Assembly: GCA_028282295.1 (NCBI GenBank) | Contig: JANQIE010000293.1 | Location: 1-42,964, forward strand | DNA length: 42,964 nucleotides | DNA from: Desulfobacterales bacterium | GTDB lineage: Bacteria; Desulfobacterota; Desulfobacteria; Desulfobacterales; JANQIE01 | Direction of reading: 5' to 3' | Part shown: positions 42,578 through 42,964 of the stretch, in pieces | Layout of the letters: each line of letters begins with the position of its first letter | Position numbering within the stretch: position 1 is the first letter of the stretch | The notes under the pieces: generated by a model | Database searches by the model: none | What the model saw: only the letters and a program-made list of their open reading frames with translations | Told to the model about the DNA's origin: nothing | Position numbers and translations under genes: made by a program

Positions 42578-42964
42578 TGGGATTCAGTCCTTTTCGTTTA
42601 AGACACAAATGGTATCAATAAAAAAAAACACTATTGGATTTGATGCACGCAATCAACTATAGACGGGCGTTAAATTGGAATCAATGCAGGATAAAATAAA
42701 AATACATCAATTTGGGGTCCGGAGGGCGGTCTGGCCGACGACAACCAATGCTTGGGCAACGTCTCTGGTAGCGGACGGGGCTTGCGGCCCGTGTGGCTGC
42801 GGCCATCGAAAGCGCCAGGGCCAAAAGATGCTATGGATGGGCACAAGCTCACAGCGACTGTTGAAAAATCGCGAGTGAACCAGTATGTTAGCCGCCGATA
42901 CCTTAGATGCTGGCAGGAGCGGCGCCTCGCCGCGATTAAATGTGCGTAGCGCACGCGAATCGCG
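42578..42964. other. Gene-free stretch at the window end
   Basis: No supported gene is seen; several short open frames here have no ribosome-binding site and low-complexity translations. A decayed R1 end is present at 42814-42844. The promoter of the small membrane protein gene should lie near 42600-42650. Confidence 0.5.
42814..42844. repeat. Decayed end of repeat family R1
   Basis: GCCAGGGCCAAAAGATGCTA followed by TGGATGGGCAC matches the right part of the complete copy (GGGCCAAAAGATGCCA, then TTTCCGGATGGACAC) with a deletion of about six bases at TTTCCG. Confidence 0.65.

Noticed and set aside
1-42964. CRISPR arrays, tRNA or rRNA genes, riboswitches
   Set aside because: No regular repeat-spacer array, cloverleaf-type sequence with TTCGAATC arm and acceptor pairing, rRNA sequence or known riboswitch core was recognised when reading both strands; a tRNAscan/Infernal run would settle it.

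Overview
The window looks like part of a chromosome from a strictly anaerobic, GC-rich Desulfobacterota (deltaproteobacterial) organism, probably of the Desulfosarcina/Desulfobacteraceae type. This is inferred from gene content: rubrerythrin, a periplasmic Cu/Zn-type superoxide dismutase, an FdhD/MOSC formate-dehydrogenase maturation pair, an acyl-CoA dehydrogenase carrying its own rubredoxin, a CoA-transferase, an archaeal-like thymidylate synthase and many PAS/GAF/PocR two-component proteins. No rRNA, tRNA, CRISPR array or intact transposase was recognised.

Layout. 1-6731 (+ strand): a hairpin repeat, an EAL-HDOD regulator, then a tight four-gene signalling operon made of a PocR-GAF histidine kinase, a receiver protein, a GAF-like protein and an HD-domain protein. 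The kinase frame is interrupted by one in-frame TGA, exactly where the PocR domain normally has a conserved cysteine. A stem-loop follows the TGA at the spacing expected of a bacterial SECIS, so I read it as a candidate selenoprotein. 6820-13020: Kef-type antiporter, DMT exporter, CoA-transferase, a Tat-exported YcbK-like protein and a rhodanese-YceI fusion. 13137-18170: ferritin-like/receiver fusion, PHP/glycosyltransferase fusion, MntP, FdhD and a MOSC protein. 18457-24543: a conserved housekeeping run, rplU-rpmA-obgE-proB-nadD-rsfS-gpmI, plus a membrane zinc protease. 24646-30276: an AT-richer, patchy stretch with a radical SAM protein, a PgpH-like 7TM-HD phosphodiesterase, a tandem-repeat scar and a methyltransferase-glycosyltransferase fusion. 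30396-35195: a lipoprotein with a clear terminator, rubrerythrin, SodC, thymidylate synthase and a HipBA toxin-antitoxin pair with a palindromic operator candidate. 35222-42577: SLC13-type permease, a small CxxC protein, a PAS hybrid kinase with a methyltransferase, and the acyl-CoA dehydrogenase-rubredoxin fusion with a small membrane protein.

Scattered between operons is a family of hairpin repeats with terminal inverted repeats TTAGTGTCCATCCGgAAA. Two copies are (near-)full-length, in opposite orientation, and about seven are single ends or degenerate. A separate cruciform of about 180 bp lies between two convergent genes.

The most interesting item is the putative selenocysteine PocR kinase and its operon. 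Next are several uncommon domain fusions (ferritin-like+receiver, PHP+half glycosyltransferase, inactive rhodanese+YceI, ACAD+rubredoxin) and the repeat family. All function calls come from reading the sequence against remembered family motifs; no database search was run.
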